Below, piece by piece: positions 50,301-63,175 of a stretch of 64,000 nucleotides of DNA. The translations under genes were made by a program, and so were the position numbers. Location: contig CM055618.1 of NCBI GenBank assembly GCA_029379385.1, positions 10,798,134 through 10,862,133 of the forward strand, read 5' to 3'. Within the stretch, counting starts at the first letter, position 1. Each line of letters begins with the position of its first letter. Under the pieces are notes generated by a model. It ran no database searches and had not been told where the DNA came from. It saw only the letters and a list, made by a program, of their open reading frames with translations. The stretch is from Quillaja saponaria (Eukaryota > Streptophyta > Magnoliopsida > Fabales > Quillajaceae).

Positions 50301-52073
50301 ATGACATTTTTTATATTATTTTTCAGAAATGTAATTTGCAATTATATGATGAATGATTCCTTGTTTAATATGAATTCTTCCTTTTGTAATTGTAAGTAAA
50401 TAACTGTGTTCTCATGCTATTTTTTTTGTTCTTACGTCTAAAAAATAGAATTTGAGTGATGTGAAAAAAAAAAAAGTACCGAATGACACTGAACATTTAT
50501 TTTGCAGTTGACAAATCTCAAAATTCAACTTAGTCAGATGTGTAATTGGATGACAATTTTTGAAAACCAATTTAGTTGGGTGGAATGGCTAAAGGTCCAA
50601 AGCTTAATCAACTTGACTGCTTGTTCATACGAAGGGATTGAGAGAATAAAACAATAAAATATTTTAACGATCAAGTCACCTCTAATTGGTGACCAAGTTG
50701 TGAGCCTCAACCATTGGTTCACAAACAATAAAAAATTTCTAATAAATGAGTTAGTAGGATTTCTTTAATTAATAAAACTAAAAACTTACTATCCATAAGA
50801 TACATGATCTTATTGATATCTTTTTATATTGATGAAAAAAATATGGTGCCAATAGTGAAAAATTGGTAGTGGTTCATGCTCATACTTCCATATGAAAATT
50901 GAAAACTCATTTTTCTATTCAGTACCATTACAATAAATAATGTATTTCTTAAATTATAGATAATATTATGTGTATTATAAAATATTGTTAGGTAAATAAA
51001 AAAATTTAATATTTTTATTTTTTAGTATATTTATAACACACCTAACAATATCCTAAATTATTTGTATTGTGTTTTATTTGTTTATTTTAAAAATTTTCTA
51101 ATTTAGTTTTTGGTTGAGTTGACCATTTACTTTATCTAGATTCGGATTGGCCAACCTAGGAAACGAATCAAACGCGTTATGTCGGCCATTTACTTGAGGC
51201 CCAAGCTGCTGACGCCATTAAAAGCCACGTAAGCCCAGCCTCTTTCTAAATTATATCTAAATAGATCCTCTATGCTTTAATTTGCATGCAATTTGATTTT
51301 AAAAGTTTTCAATTTATCCTTTATAATTTTTTAATCAGTTTTTTCTAAAATTAATAGTATTTACTTAAAATTTTAATAAATTTTTGTATTTTAAATTGAA
51401 ACAGATTTCAATGAAATTAGTCAAGACCATAAATGAAGGATATATTTGAAATTAAATAAGTATTGATTCTATTAATAGAACAATTTAATTTAATTTGTTC
51501 AAAATTAAATTTGAGACAATAACCAACTTTTTATCATCATATTTATTTTTATAATATGAACATGAAGTATGTTAAAATTTTGTCAATTTATTGAATCTTA
51601 GATTAATTATTTTTTGAAGATTGTATATTAATTTTTTTAAATTCATATCATGAAAACTTACATATATTTCAATAAATTTAAGGAATTTAATTTTATATTA
51701 TTTTAAAATTCAATGAAATATAATGAGTATTGATACGTGGACTACAAAAAATAATTAAGTACATTACAAGAAAACTAGAAGACGAAAAAATAAAATATTT
51801 GTATTCTTGAAATTTACGAAGTAGAAATTAAAGCATAGAGAAGGATCTAACTAGAATAAAAAGTCTTTAGAAGACAAAATTGAAAACTTTTGTAATTCAA
51901 GCCACTAAGACGGTAATTAAATTATTGTTTGAGTACTTAAAAATAATATTTCTTTCATCACAAATACGCTAACAGCGCCATCTGATTCTCTAAACCTCGC
52001 CAGGTTCAGTAGTCCATCAACATACAAGGTGTTCAATTGGCAGGTGCAGAGGCGCAGCTAATACAATACAAGA

Positions 52074-55000
52074 ATGCCGGCGAAAGACGATAGCTCCGAG
52101 AAGGAGAAGAACTTGGAGCTGTTCCTGAAGATTGGTTTAGACGAGCGAACTGCTCGAAATACCATCGCCAATAACAAAGTCACAGCCAATCTTACGGCTG
52201 TCATCCATGAGGTATTGTATTTAATCTCCCCTATTCCTTAATTACGACAACTTTTTTGTAGACAATCTTCGTGTGATTTTTTTTTATATTTATTATTAAT
52301 AATATCATTTCTTCTTGGGTTGTGATTTTCAGGCTGCTGTTACTGATGGGTGCAATCGAACTGTAGGAAACCTTCTTTACACGGTAAGAAGATATGTTAT
52401 TTATAAATATACTTATTACTGCCTCCTGCATGCAACCGAAGTGGATGAAAAAGTTTATTATTGTTTTTTCTTAAACTTATGCTAAAATTAGCATATCATC
52501 GGATAAAAAGGATTTTTTTTTTTGCAAAAATTAATTTTTCTTCTGAAATAATGTGTGGCAGGTTGCTACAAAGTATCCAGCAAATGCTCTGGTGCATCGT
52601 CTAGCTTTGCTGCAATACATTGTTTCTTCAAAGGTATGGTGCTGGTGCATGTTGTTGATTTTAAACTATGTTTCCTTCTGATGTTTATCACTGGTATAGA
52701 TCATGGTATCAATTTTTTCTTTGTGCTTATTTGATTTTCTCCAATTTTTATCCAATTGGGTGAAAGAGAATTTGGGATCTACTATAGATGAATTGACCTC
52801 TCTAAGGATTCAATGTGGAATTGCTCTTACACATTTCCTCTTTGCAGATAAAAACACCAGCACAATTAGATGTGGCACTGTCTTTTCTTGCTGCTTCGGG
52901 TTCAGATAAACTTGATTTGAACAAGTTTGAAGAATCTTCTGGTGTTGGTATGATAATTGAATTTAATTTTCTTATAAATCGAACCGTTTAAATGGTTAAT
53001 CCATGGGGTTGCTTCATAGTTAATTCTGAATGGCATTTGATGTAACTTAAGAAAACATTTATCTCTTCTGCTAAGGATTTGCTTGTTTTTACTACTGCTT
53101 ACCTTTATTCAGTTTTCAGTTGAGCACTGGTATTCCTTTGCTTCCGCTGCTTCCTTTTCTGAAGTTAAGGGACTTATAACTTTACTGTACTTGAGCAGGT
53201 GTTGAGGTTTCAGCAGCAGAAATCGAACAAACTGTTAATGAAGTTTTGGAAGAGAATAAGGCCTCAATTTTGGAGCAACGCTATAGGACAAATGGTAGGT
53301 TTTCTATACCCGAGGGATCTAATAATTAATTCTGTACATGTTTTTCCTCACATAGCAATAGATATTTTGTTTCTATATTAAGAGACAAAAGTGACTTGGG
53401 ATCCTAAACGCTGATCTTGTTCATGAGATTTGACATAGTCTTGTGCTAGCTGTCAACCTACTACAACCCTTCTCCTTTATTTGGATTGTTGATCCTCCCT
53501 CACTCATATGAAAGCATCCTTTTCTCTTCATTTTCTTTACTTGGTTCCTTGTCTCGCAATCCAGTGTCGATTTTTCATACTAAGTAGTTCCTTTCTTTTT
53601 ATCCTTTTATCTTTTTCTAATCTCAGTTTTTTCCTTTAGAGAAAATGAAGCCCATCACTAAGAGCCATAGGGAACAGAGAATGCCATAGAGAAAGTTATC
53701 ATGAATTTGGGTTGAAGATATAGCGAGTGGGAAAACCAAAAATGAAACCTTTCTCGGTCTTGGCCTTTTAGCAGATCAAGGAAAAGAAAAAACGGAAAGT
53801 GCACGCTTGACATAATGGTTGAGTTACATTTAGGATTGATCTGGTGTTAAGTTGTGGTCAAGTAAAGAGTAAGATCTCGTGAAGGATGTGCCTTTTGAAT
53901 TTTTTTGTCAATGTTATAAGGTGTTCGAAAATTGTTGAAGTAGTGAAAGAAGTAAATCACTATGACTAAAGCCTTTGGCAATTTAACTATTTGATGATGT
54001 GATGAGTTTGGAAATGGTTGAAGTCCTGCTACGACAATGCCCTTGTTAATTTACCAAATGTGACATAATTTTTTTTCTTTTGATGGTGTGGGTGACTGGT
54101 TATAGAAGAGTCATTCTAGTTTTGTAGGTTGTTTTGGTTTGTTGCAAAAGAGTGTCTGCTTATATGTATGATCTTGACTTACAATGATTATAGAGTTTGG
54201 CCACGTGGCTGATCTACTTACGTACATTGAAAATAGTTTTACGTTCCAATTGAATTATTATTCCAAACCAAATCAAATGCAGGTTGATGTTTTGTTTGGA
54301 ACTTATGGTCACCCAAATTGGATTTTCTTGTTCTAACATTTTCTGTTAGGGTAAGTTTGAATGCATTGAATTGGAATTGAAATTAAAAAACTAAATTCAA
54401 TTCCATTAGAATTGGAATTGCTTAAAATTACAATTTATGAGTTTGGATTATAAAAAAAATTAAAATCAAAATTATGCGTCAAGCACTTATTGTTTTTGGC
54501 CGTTCCCAACAAATGTGCCATCATTTTTGGTAGTTCTTGAATCATGACGTTGGTTGTCGTCATCTCGGGTGGTTCTCGAAGGTGGTTGCCATCATCTTAG
54601 GAGGATCCCGAAGGTGGTCTCATCATATTTGCTTAGTCCCAATGATTCAAAAGTCGCGGTGGGTGGTGGCTGAGAATATAACATGTTGTGTTGCCATAAG
54701 TAAGTGGATGCTAATGACTTACAATGGGTTTTATAGTTGTTTCTAAATTCCTTGGAATTGAGTTGAGATTTCAATTTCAATTCTAAAGTGTACGCCAAAC
54801 TAAAAAATTAGGATTTGGCAGTCCAATTTCCAGGTCCCATTCCATGCATCCAAATAGACCCTTATGAAATTTGAATAATATTCATTTGTGTACTATACTT
54901 ATCTTCATGCATTGGATACAACTAAGGACCTAGATATGCTTTATTATTAAGAGGATCATTCACTCATAGAACAAAAAGAGTATAATTTCGATGGAGCATA

Positions 55001-58000
55001 GGAAAATTTAGAGTGGTTCAAGAGAATTTTGCATTGTACGAAAGGATTGTGGTTAACTATAATATTATGCTAAGGATGCTTGACCAAACAGAAAAATTAC
55101 AAATTGTGGGATGAGACGAATGTGAATGGAATTGCATCTGTTTAAGTCATTATGTGGAGCTTTGATAGGTGTTTATAATCATGGCGGGCTTCTTGATAAA
55201 GTAAATTCTATTGCTTGAAAGGATTAAAAAAAAAAGAATGGAACCCCATGAGGGGTCTATGAGGATTGTATTTTATAGTTGTGTAAGTAGGTTGGGGAGT
55301 TTCAGAAAGCTGAGGATAGGTATCCTTTGTTCATACAATTTTTAATATGGTCTATGATTTTAATCCACTTCTTAGACCATGGGGTTCTTATTGTCAAAGA
55401 AACTTTACTGGGGGTATCATTGTATCTTGTCTCAAATCCTAACCACAAGGTGGAATTGTAACTAGAGCTTGTTTCTTTCAAGCCCGAGCTTCCACATCAT
55501 GCAAATAGAACCATCATTCAGTCTGCAATCCTCCTCTTGGAGCACTCTTTCTTTTCTGAACAAGGAGAGTCCTCAAGTTCCCGAGATTCCTGTAATCCAC
55601 AAAATTGCAGAAAAAATCATTCATTGACTAAAACTCCCAATTCTGTAAATGCCTATGATACTCCACTGGAATTCCTCTCCTGATCTCTCATATTTAATAA
55701 GCAGTCAAAGCTGTCTTATCAGTTGCACTAGAAAAGGGATCCAGAGACATTACTGTCCTGTCTTAATCTCCAATCCTGGGAATATTGAGAAATTAGAGGA
55801 AAGATAATATTTCTATTCTTCACCATTTTATAATAAATATATCTGTGAAACCTAATCTCAGGATGTAAGCACACTAGACATTTCCATGAAGTCCTGTTTG
55901 GCAGCGTTCTTCATAATCATAAATATTATGCTTTAAAAAAAATCACATATACTCATATATAGCCCTCCTCTTTGAATATCTCTGCTTGTCTCATAGGTTT
56001 AATTCATTAGAAGAGAGAAACTATTAATAGGTTAATGAGATATTGTATACTCATCCTACACCCCCTCCCTGTCAACTATGCCTGAGTGAGTCAGTGACAA
56101 TAATTATTGGGCTGCCTGTGTGTATGGCTTCTTTGCTACTGTTTTTGCCCTTCATTCTGTGCCATCCTACTACTTTTATATTGTCCTATTATAACTTTAA
56201 TGTTCTATAAAATGTTCTATGTTGCCCATGTGCTTGATTGTTAAATCCCTTTCATTACTGTGCAATTATAAATCCTAACTTTCCCATTCATGCCACAGTA
56301 TTCAATTTATTTGATAATCTAAACGTTCAAATTTGGTACTTTCTCTGTAGTTGGTGAACTATTAGGGCATGTGCGGAAGAGGCAGCCATGGGGTGATGCA
56401 AAAACTGTGAAGGTAATGGGCTTGATATCTTCTTTGAACTTTTTATCGCTTTTGAACTTTTTCTTGATAGTGTTTTTCTTTTGTTTTTCCATTTTTTTTG
56501 TATGTGACAGCAACTTATTGATGCAAAATTATATGGGTTACTTGGTGAAAGGACTGCAGCTGATGATGAAAAGCCTTCAAGAAAGAAGAAAGAGAAGCCA
56601 GCTAAAGTCGAGGTGAGAGCGTTCACAATGATTTTAGTTTACCTTGAGTTTCTGACATGTCTGAAACCTTTTCTCCTTCAACTGTGCCCATTCTACATGA
56701 ATAGGATAAAACTGCTCCTGCTGTTATCTCGGAACAACCATCTGAAGAAGACCTTAATCCATATCTGATATTCCCTCAACCAGAGGAAAATTTTAAGGTA
56801 TGTTATTACCTGAATATTCTGTATACTAACCATATCAACACCTAATCTAACTGTCCATGTTTTATACTCATGCGCCAGTACTTTGTTTTCTGGACTTTAT
56901 TTACATACTTCCTTTCATTTATGTTTAATATGATAGTTTATGAGCAGTTGGTCTGATTATTATTTATGAACTATCAAGAATGATAGATTGAGAGATATAA
57001 ATGCTTCACACTATAATGGTCTAATGAAACTTTCATATGTCGTTATGTTATTATCGGTTTTGGCATTCATTGCAATTTGCTTTTTATAGTTGGGTAACCA
57101 TTGGTATTTGAATCTTTAGATTCACCAGTCATGATTATCAATTTTTTTATTCAAAAAATTATTGAAGCATCTTTATTCTGTTGTTTAGATTTGTGATATC
57201 GTCTTGCTAAATTAACAGAAGTTGAAAAGTTTCCCTGTTCCACTATTTCCTCATTGAATCTTGGGTTCACCTTCTGTTACATCACACTTGCAACTATATG
57301 TTACCATTTCCTCATTGAATCTTTATTATTTCCAGGTGCATACTGAAGTGCCTTTTAGTGATGGTTCTATTTTGAGATGTTTCAATACAAAAGGACTCCT
57401 TGAGAAACACTTAAAAACAACAGGTGGGAGGGTTTTGACCCGATTTCCACCTGAACCAAATGGGTACCTTCACATTGGTCATGCAAAGGTATACTGTTTA
57501 TTTGTTTTTAGTAATATAAATTGTTAATATAGTGATTAAATTGCTTTGACCCTATTCAGTTCTCTTTTATACTTTCATTATTTATCAGGCTATGTTTGTT
57601 GATTTTGGCTTGGCGAAAGATAGGGGTGGAGGGTGCTATCTGAGGTGAGAATTCCCCATCAGTTTTCACTTGATATATTTGTGGTGTAGCCCTTTTGTGG
57701 AAGGTGCTTGTAAAGATATTTACTTGTCTAGTGGTTTTTAATTACATTTTATTATAAGCATGTTGAGTTTCACATGATTTAAAGTATAGTTTTACAGTAT
57801 GAACATTATCAGTTTGGAATAATTCTTTAATTGTTTGACATGAGTTTTGAAATCTGCTTCTACTGTCATATCTCCATTTTGGTTGTGGTCATGTAGATTG
57901 TGATGTGGTGTGATAGTTTCTACCTAAATGCTAAGTTGATGAAGTAATTAGCTTTGTAAATGGTTCAATTTCTTGACATGATTCAAATACATGTCTTCGT

Positions 58001-61000
58001 CATTTGAAACCATCTTTTGGTTCAAGAGATTGGTAAGGAGCAGTAAGATTTAAGATGGACAAAAGAATGGAAAGTGATCGAGTGAAGGTATTATTGCTGA
58101 AATAGTCCTGTTCGAGATGGACAAATCTCCAGTACAAATAAGAATTTCAAATAATTTTTACACGATGATAAATGTAAATAACCTAGGTCTATTTATAATA
58201 AAAATTCCTAGGTTTATTTGGGAAACAACAAAACAGAAAACCTGAGATTGTGGAGAATGTTGGAACTTGTCACCACTCCTTCAAATCACTCGTTCAACAG
58301 CTAGTTAGTTTCCACCTCCCTATTCTTGTGCTAACTGTATCGAATAATCAGCAAGCTATATCAAATAATCAGCAAGACCAAATAAAGATAAGAATTGGTC
58401 AGCAACTAACTCCTCTTCTCTATCACGTGCAAGTTGCTGTTTGCGTCTTCTGGCATAGACCCGTAAGGGTCGTCGGTTTGTATCAGAGATCAACTTTCTT
58501 TGTTGCAGTAGTCATATAATAGTTATCCAGAACATGGTCTCCTTTGCTGGAGGAAGGCATTATTTCTTCTTACCATGCTATAAGCTTGTGGCTTGGTCTA
58601 TAATGTGTTATGACATATGACATCTCTGCATATGGATTAATTGTTTTTATGCAGGCTCTGCTATTGGTAGTCTCAAAATATTTAGACGATTTATAATTTA
58701 TTACTCTGACCTATTTGCTAGATATTGATGACTTGTTGAAGTGATCAATGTGTAAAAAAGAAACTTATAATCCCATATAAAGTATTATGCTTTTGACACA
58801 TGAGAACAGAGATCCAACTTAAATTTATATTTCAAATGAACTAATTTCAGAACTGATATGTGAGAATACTATTTTAGGTATGATGATACAAACCCTGAAG
58901 CAGAGAAACAAGAATATATTGATCACATTGAAGAAATTGTCCAGTGGATGGGCTGGGAACCATACAAGGTGTAGCAAATGGTTCACACTGATGTCACATT
59001 TACATAGTTAATCTTGGCTTGTCAATACTTAACATTATAAATTTTTTGTAGATCACGTACACCAGTGATTACTTCCAAGATCTGTATGAATTAGCAGTGG
59101 AACTCATAAGAAGGGGACATGCATATGTTGATCATCAGGTTGGTTGTGTAAGCTATTGGGTGTGAATAGTTAAAAGGCAAATGCCTTATGAATTATTTCA
59201 TTTATCCTACACTGGGTTTCCTACTTATCTGCTATAGTTCAACTCGTCCAGTGTACTATTTCTTATGCTTTTCCATGTTTTCTTGTGCAATGTTTATTGC
59301 ATAGACTGTTATTCCCAGGATAAGATGGTTAATGACTTCCACCTTTTACAGATATGAATTGCAGACAGGAACTATTGATTTTAGCTTTATCCTGTTAAGA
59401 TTGTATCCATGAAGCTCTTCATTTGCAACAAAAAACAATAGAATTTTTTTTAACATTTGAGATTTGGTTTTAGACACCTGATGAGATCAAGGAGCATAGG
59501 GAGCAAAAGAAGAACAGTCCCTGGAGGGAAAGACCGATTGAAGAGTCATTGAAACTCTTTGAGGATATGAGACGAGGCCTTATAGAAGAAGGTAAAGCAA
59601 CACTTAGAATGAAGCAAGACATGCAGAGTGACAACTACAACATGTATGACCTCATTGCGTACCGTATCAAGGTAAAGTTAAACCATTAGGTGTATATGAT
59701 AACTCAAACCTTGTGGAGGTAAAAATATCTAATGGTGTGGATACTTTTTGACATCAGTTTACTCCTCATCCACATGCTGGAGACAAATGGTGCATCTATC
59801 CAAGTTACGATTATTCTCATTGCATTGTGGATTCTCTTGAGAACATCACGCACTCGGTATATTTTCTTCTTATATTAGTTCTTGGTCCAAATACAATTTT
59901 AATATTTTGGTATCTTGAAATGTTACTGGAATCTGTGTGGTCACTGTAAAAATACATATAACCATTTTGGCCAAGATTTGAGTGCTGTTGCATGTAAAAT
60001 CATCATATTTATATTATTGATAAGGAAAAGTATATAAGCTTGCAGACTATCACCTTTGAGTTGTTTTTGTAATTATACTACAATGACATCAGCAATCCTT
60101 AATATCAAATATTGGTGGCTACATGAATCTTTGTCATAACTAGTTATAATCTTCCTCATGAATGTATGCAATGATAGAACATTTGGAAGTTATGTTCATA
60201 TATGAATGTAAGAAATGACTAGATTGATATAACTTGGGTATTCATGTTTTTTACTTGCTGTAATCAGGAGTTCCAGGTATCTGAATTGTATTGTCTGACT
60301 TACGGATGTCAGGTTAATGAACAAGTGGGTTAAGCTAGAGACTAGTTATGGGTTTTCTCCCGAGTCAGGAGCACATGCTAGTTCTACTCGCATGATTATC
60401 TTGAGTGTTTTTTGCTTGACAGGGCAGTAACTTTGATGCATGAAGCTTGACATGTGACAAATTTGGGAAAGTCCGCTTACTTAGTTTTGTGGGGGGTCTT
60501 TTGGGTTCCAAAGCTATGAATTTAGGGTTAGGGCTTGCAGGGAAAATGATTTAGGATTCACAAAATAATGTAGGATTAGGGTTACAAAGTGATGGTTTAA
60601 AGGAAAAGGGTGGCTAGAACTAAAATATCTGGTTGGTGAAAATTTATGTCAGCAAGAAAAAATAGGTGTAGATGTCTTGTCTTGGGATATTAGAGAAGGT
60701 AAAGGTACGGAAAATATGCTAAATTTGTTGTTCATATTCAGGCTTTGAAAAATTGGTTAATACTTGACAATATGTGAATATGGGTGATTCCCCCCTCACT
60801 CTTCATTATAAACCGGGTCCCATTCACAACTTGCCATACAAGTTTAAGTGAGCCCATTTTGCTACTCCTACCAAACTCCTTTTTGTTTGCCCTCCCTCCT
60901 TATTGCAATTTGGATATTTCTGATTCCAATTTTTTATCCAAAAGGACTCTCAAATGTATTGGAAGTTAGGTTTCATTTTGACATTAGCCACAAATTGGTA

Positions 61001-63175
61001 TACCATTTGATTTTATTGTACCTGGTGACTATTGTTCCTACATCATGCATTCAGATTCTCTAATGTGCTTTTATCTATTTATGGTGTATTTGCATTTTGC
61101 AACTGGAAAAATTACTTGTTTGTTGTCGAGCTTCAATTAGTTTTTCCATGTGTAGTTAGCTTATGGATATTTTATGCAGCTTTGTACACTTGAATTTGAA
61201 ACCCGCCGTGCATCATACTATTGGTTATTACATGCACTGAGCCTTTACCAGCCTTATGTATGGGAATATTCAAGGTTGAATGTCTCTAACACGGTTATGT
61301 CAAAGCGTAAGGTAACTAAGCATTTTGATTTTTACGTTGCAAACTAAAACAAAATTATATCATACATATCTATCACTCATTTATCTAATTATCCATTATT
61401 GTTTCTGTTATAGCTAAATTATTTAGTGACTCAAAGGAAGGTTGATGGTTGGGATGATCCTCGTCTAATGACACTAGCTGGTTTGAGGCGTAGGGGTCTG
61501 ACTCCTACTGCAATCAATGATTTTGTCCGAGGAGTTGGAATCACCAGAAGGTATCATACACGCAACGCCCCATACAAATTGTTAATGAAAGCATGGACAT
61601 TGTTGAACTTTCAATAGAAACAATAACATTAAATTATTAATGTAGGAAAGTAAAGTATTTAATGCATTTTATATAATGGTTCTCGATGACTATCTGAAAT
61701 TTCAGAATTTCAATTTCACACTGATATTCATGTCCATTCTCCCAAATGAACACATGACAGAATTCAAATTGTGATAGAAATACTAATATATAAAATCTGT
61801 TATTTTTTCTCAGTTATCATTGTTATTCTTCATTCCTTATTCTACAGTGATGGAACTTTGATAGCAGTGAATCGACTTGAGTATCATATTAGAGAAGAAC
61901 TAAACAAAACAGCGCCTCGCACTATGGTTGTGCTAGATCCACTCAAGGTGCTCATCTTCTTGTATTTCTCCTACAAGATATTCTTTGATACTATTACAAG
62001 TTTGATACTGATGTTTTCTGTTTCTTAAGATTGTTATTACTAATCTAGAAGCCAACTCAAGGTTGGAGCTTGATGCAAAGAAATGGCCTGATGCTCAAAA
62101 TGATGATTCTTCTGCATTCTACAAGGTGAAGTTAGTTTCAATTCAACTTATTTCTGTAACAAATACTGTTTTGAGAAGTTGAAATGATCGCATCTCTGTT
62201 TTGTGTTATTTTGATTCTCGTTTTGCACACCAGCATTTAGTTCATTTTGTTAAAAATGATCAGAAATCTGTATTACAATTTCTGGTTGCATAACCAAATA
62301 TTATAAATGGTTATTTGATTCTGTTATTGTTTATGAAGATTGTCTTGTTTATCTTTATTGCAAAATGAGTGTTGATACCTGCTTAATTTTCCTCTGGGGT
62401 CATTTATGTTCTAATGTGATTGATTTCACTTTTCCCGCTTTGTCATTAGGTTCCTTTTTCGAATGTTGTATACATTGAACGTTCTGATTTCCGGATGAAA
62501 GACTCAAAAGATTATTATGGCCTTGCTCCTGGAAAATTTGTCCTACTCAGGTAGGTGAAAAATACGGATTGTATATTGTGCCAGGCACTTGAGGTACCTT
62601 CAGCACAGTACTGAAAACCTTTTTCATTGGTGCAGATATGCATTTCCCATAAAATGCGCAGAAGTTATTTTAGCTGATGATAATGAAACCATTCTTGAAA
62701 TCCGGGCTGAGTATGATCCTTCAAAGAAGTCAAAGCCTAAGGTTATTTTTATTTTGAAAAATATGATTTTTGATTGTTAATTTGCTTACAGATTTTCAAA
62801 ACTGAGGCTGAATTCTTTTTTGTTAATTTATTTGTCACATAGGGTGTTCTTCATTGGGTTGCTGAACCTTCCCCAGGAGTTGATCCATTTAAGGTGGAAG
62901 TCAGGTTGTTTGAGAAGCTATTCCTTTCAAAGGTTGGGAATCACTTGTCTTCTCACTCAGCTCTACTCCGTCCCTCTCTCTCTCTCTCTCTGTTTTACTT
63001 TCCCCCCTCTTGTTATATAACTACTTATTCTAATGACTGTGACAGAATCCAGCTGAGCTTGAGAACTGGCTGGACGATCTTAACCCCAAGTCCAAAGAGG
63101 TGATTTCCAGTGCATATTCCGTACCCTCACTTCAGAGTGCAACAATTGGGGATAGGTTTCAATTTGAAAGACTAG
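52074..63175 (+). CDS. OVA9: Glutaminyl-tRNA synthetase (GlnRS), last exon outside the window
   Basis: Charges tRNA-Gln directly with glutamine in the cytosol. Twenty-two exons: 52074-52211, 52333-52383, 52562-52633, 52848-52947, 53199-53294, 56351-56412, 56511-56612, 56705-56797, 57336-57488, 57589-57644, 58878-58968, 59052-59138, 59474-59671, 59758-59856, 61180-61311, 61414-61550, 61848-61947, 62030-62125, 62450-62550, 62636-62741, 62843-62932, 63046-63175. All are GT-AG and all phases match, giving 763 residues; the family is about 795, so some 30 remain beyond 64000. Domains: the N-terminal GlnRS-specific region (residues 1-170), a lysine-rich linker (KKKEKPAK), the class I catalytic core with [14 protein letters not shown] (HIGH), [14 protein letters not shown] [10 protein letters not shown], the VMSKRKL (KMSKS-type) loop, and the anticodon-binding beta-barrel ([12 protein letters not shown], ...). 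Named from Arabidopsis OVA9 (At1g25350); no lesion seen. Confidence 0.96.
53295..56350 (+). other. GlnRS intron 5 (3.1 kb)
   Basis: Enlarged intron carrying the MITE at 54349-54861. The rest (55480-55900 and others) shows no clear element or coding frame. Confidence 0.75.
54349..54861. mobile_element. PIF/Harbinger-type MITE
   Basis: A 513-bp element with a perfect TTA target duplication (54346-54348 and 54862-54864) and imperfect terminal inverted repeats: left GGGTAAGTTTGAATGCATTG, right (reversed) GGGTCTATTTGGATGCATGG. The TWA duplication and GGG start are diagnostic of PIF/Harbinger (Tourist-like) elements. Inside, a roughly 33-bp unit around 'CATC..GG..GGATCCCGAAGGTGG / TCTCGAAGGTGG' is repeated two to three times (54550-54618). 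No transposase. The short open frames here are accidental. Confidence 0.82.
58080..58500 (+). mobile_element. LTR-retrotransposon LTR fragment with degenerate primer-binding site
   Basis: In GlnRS intron 10 (57645-58877). The text 'AATCTCCAGTACAAATAAG ... TAGGTCTATTTATAATAAAA ... CCTAGGTTTATTTGGGAAAC' has the feel of a plant Copia LTR with a promoter-like TATTTATAATA. It is followed at about 58479 by TTTGTATCAGAGAT, which resembles the initiator-tRNA-Met primer-binding site (TGGTATCAGAGC). The left LTR edge and TG start are not clear, and no gag/pol is present. Low to moderate confidence. Confidence 0.4.
59857..61179 (+). other. GlnRS intron 14 (1.3 kb)
   Basis: No element recognised. It contains 'AATTTAGGGTTAGGGCTTG' and 'AGGATTAGGGTTAC' near 60520-60585, which resemble telo-box words (AAACCCTA on the other strand) but are too few and irregular for a telomeric tract. 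Confidence 0.6.

Larger units (their letters stand above)
45717..52073. other. Divergent intergenic region between MAKR-like and GlnRS genes
   Basis: About 6.3 kb. It contains the MAKR-like promoter and 5' UTR (45717 to about 46250, with GA-rich text near 46015-46190 and GTGACACGTCACAC at about 46232), a G-box (GGACACGTGT) at about 48779-48788, a 57-bp tandem repeat near 47204-47320, dispersed repeat copy B at 46535-46655, and TE-like AT-rich DNA near 49780-50270 (AACCGACCCGAC words). The last 100 bp is GlnRS 5' UTR. No intact gene: the 99-codon frame 49972-50271 has no family resemblance. Confidence 0.6.

Noticed and set aside
49780..51130. Possible hAT-like element (AAGGGTGAGTA...ACCCGACC words)
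   Set aside because: Could not find matching inverted ends or an 8-bp duplication.
54537..54746. 69-codon frame in GlnRS intron 5
   Set aside because: Lies entirely inside the MITE and its inner repeat.
60520..60585. Telomere-like TTTAGGG words in GlnRS intron 14
   Set aside because: Only two or three irregular copies; interstitial telomeric arrays need longer tandem runs.
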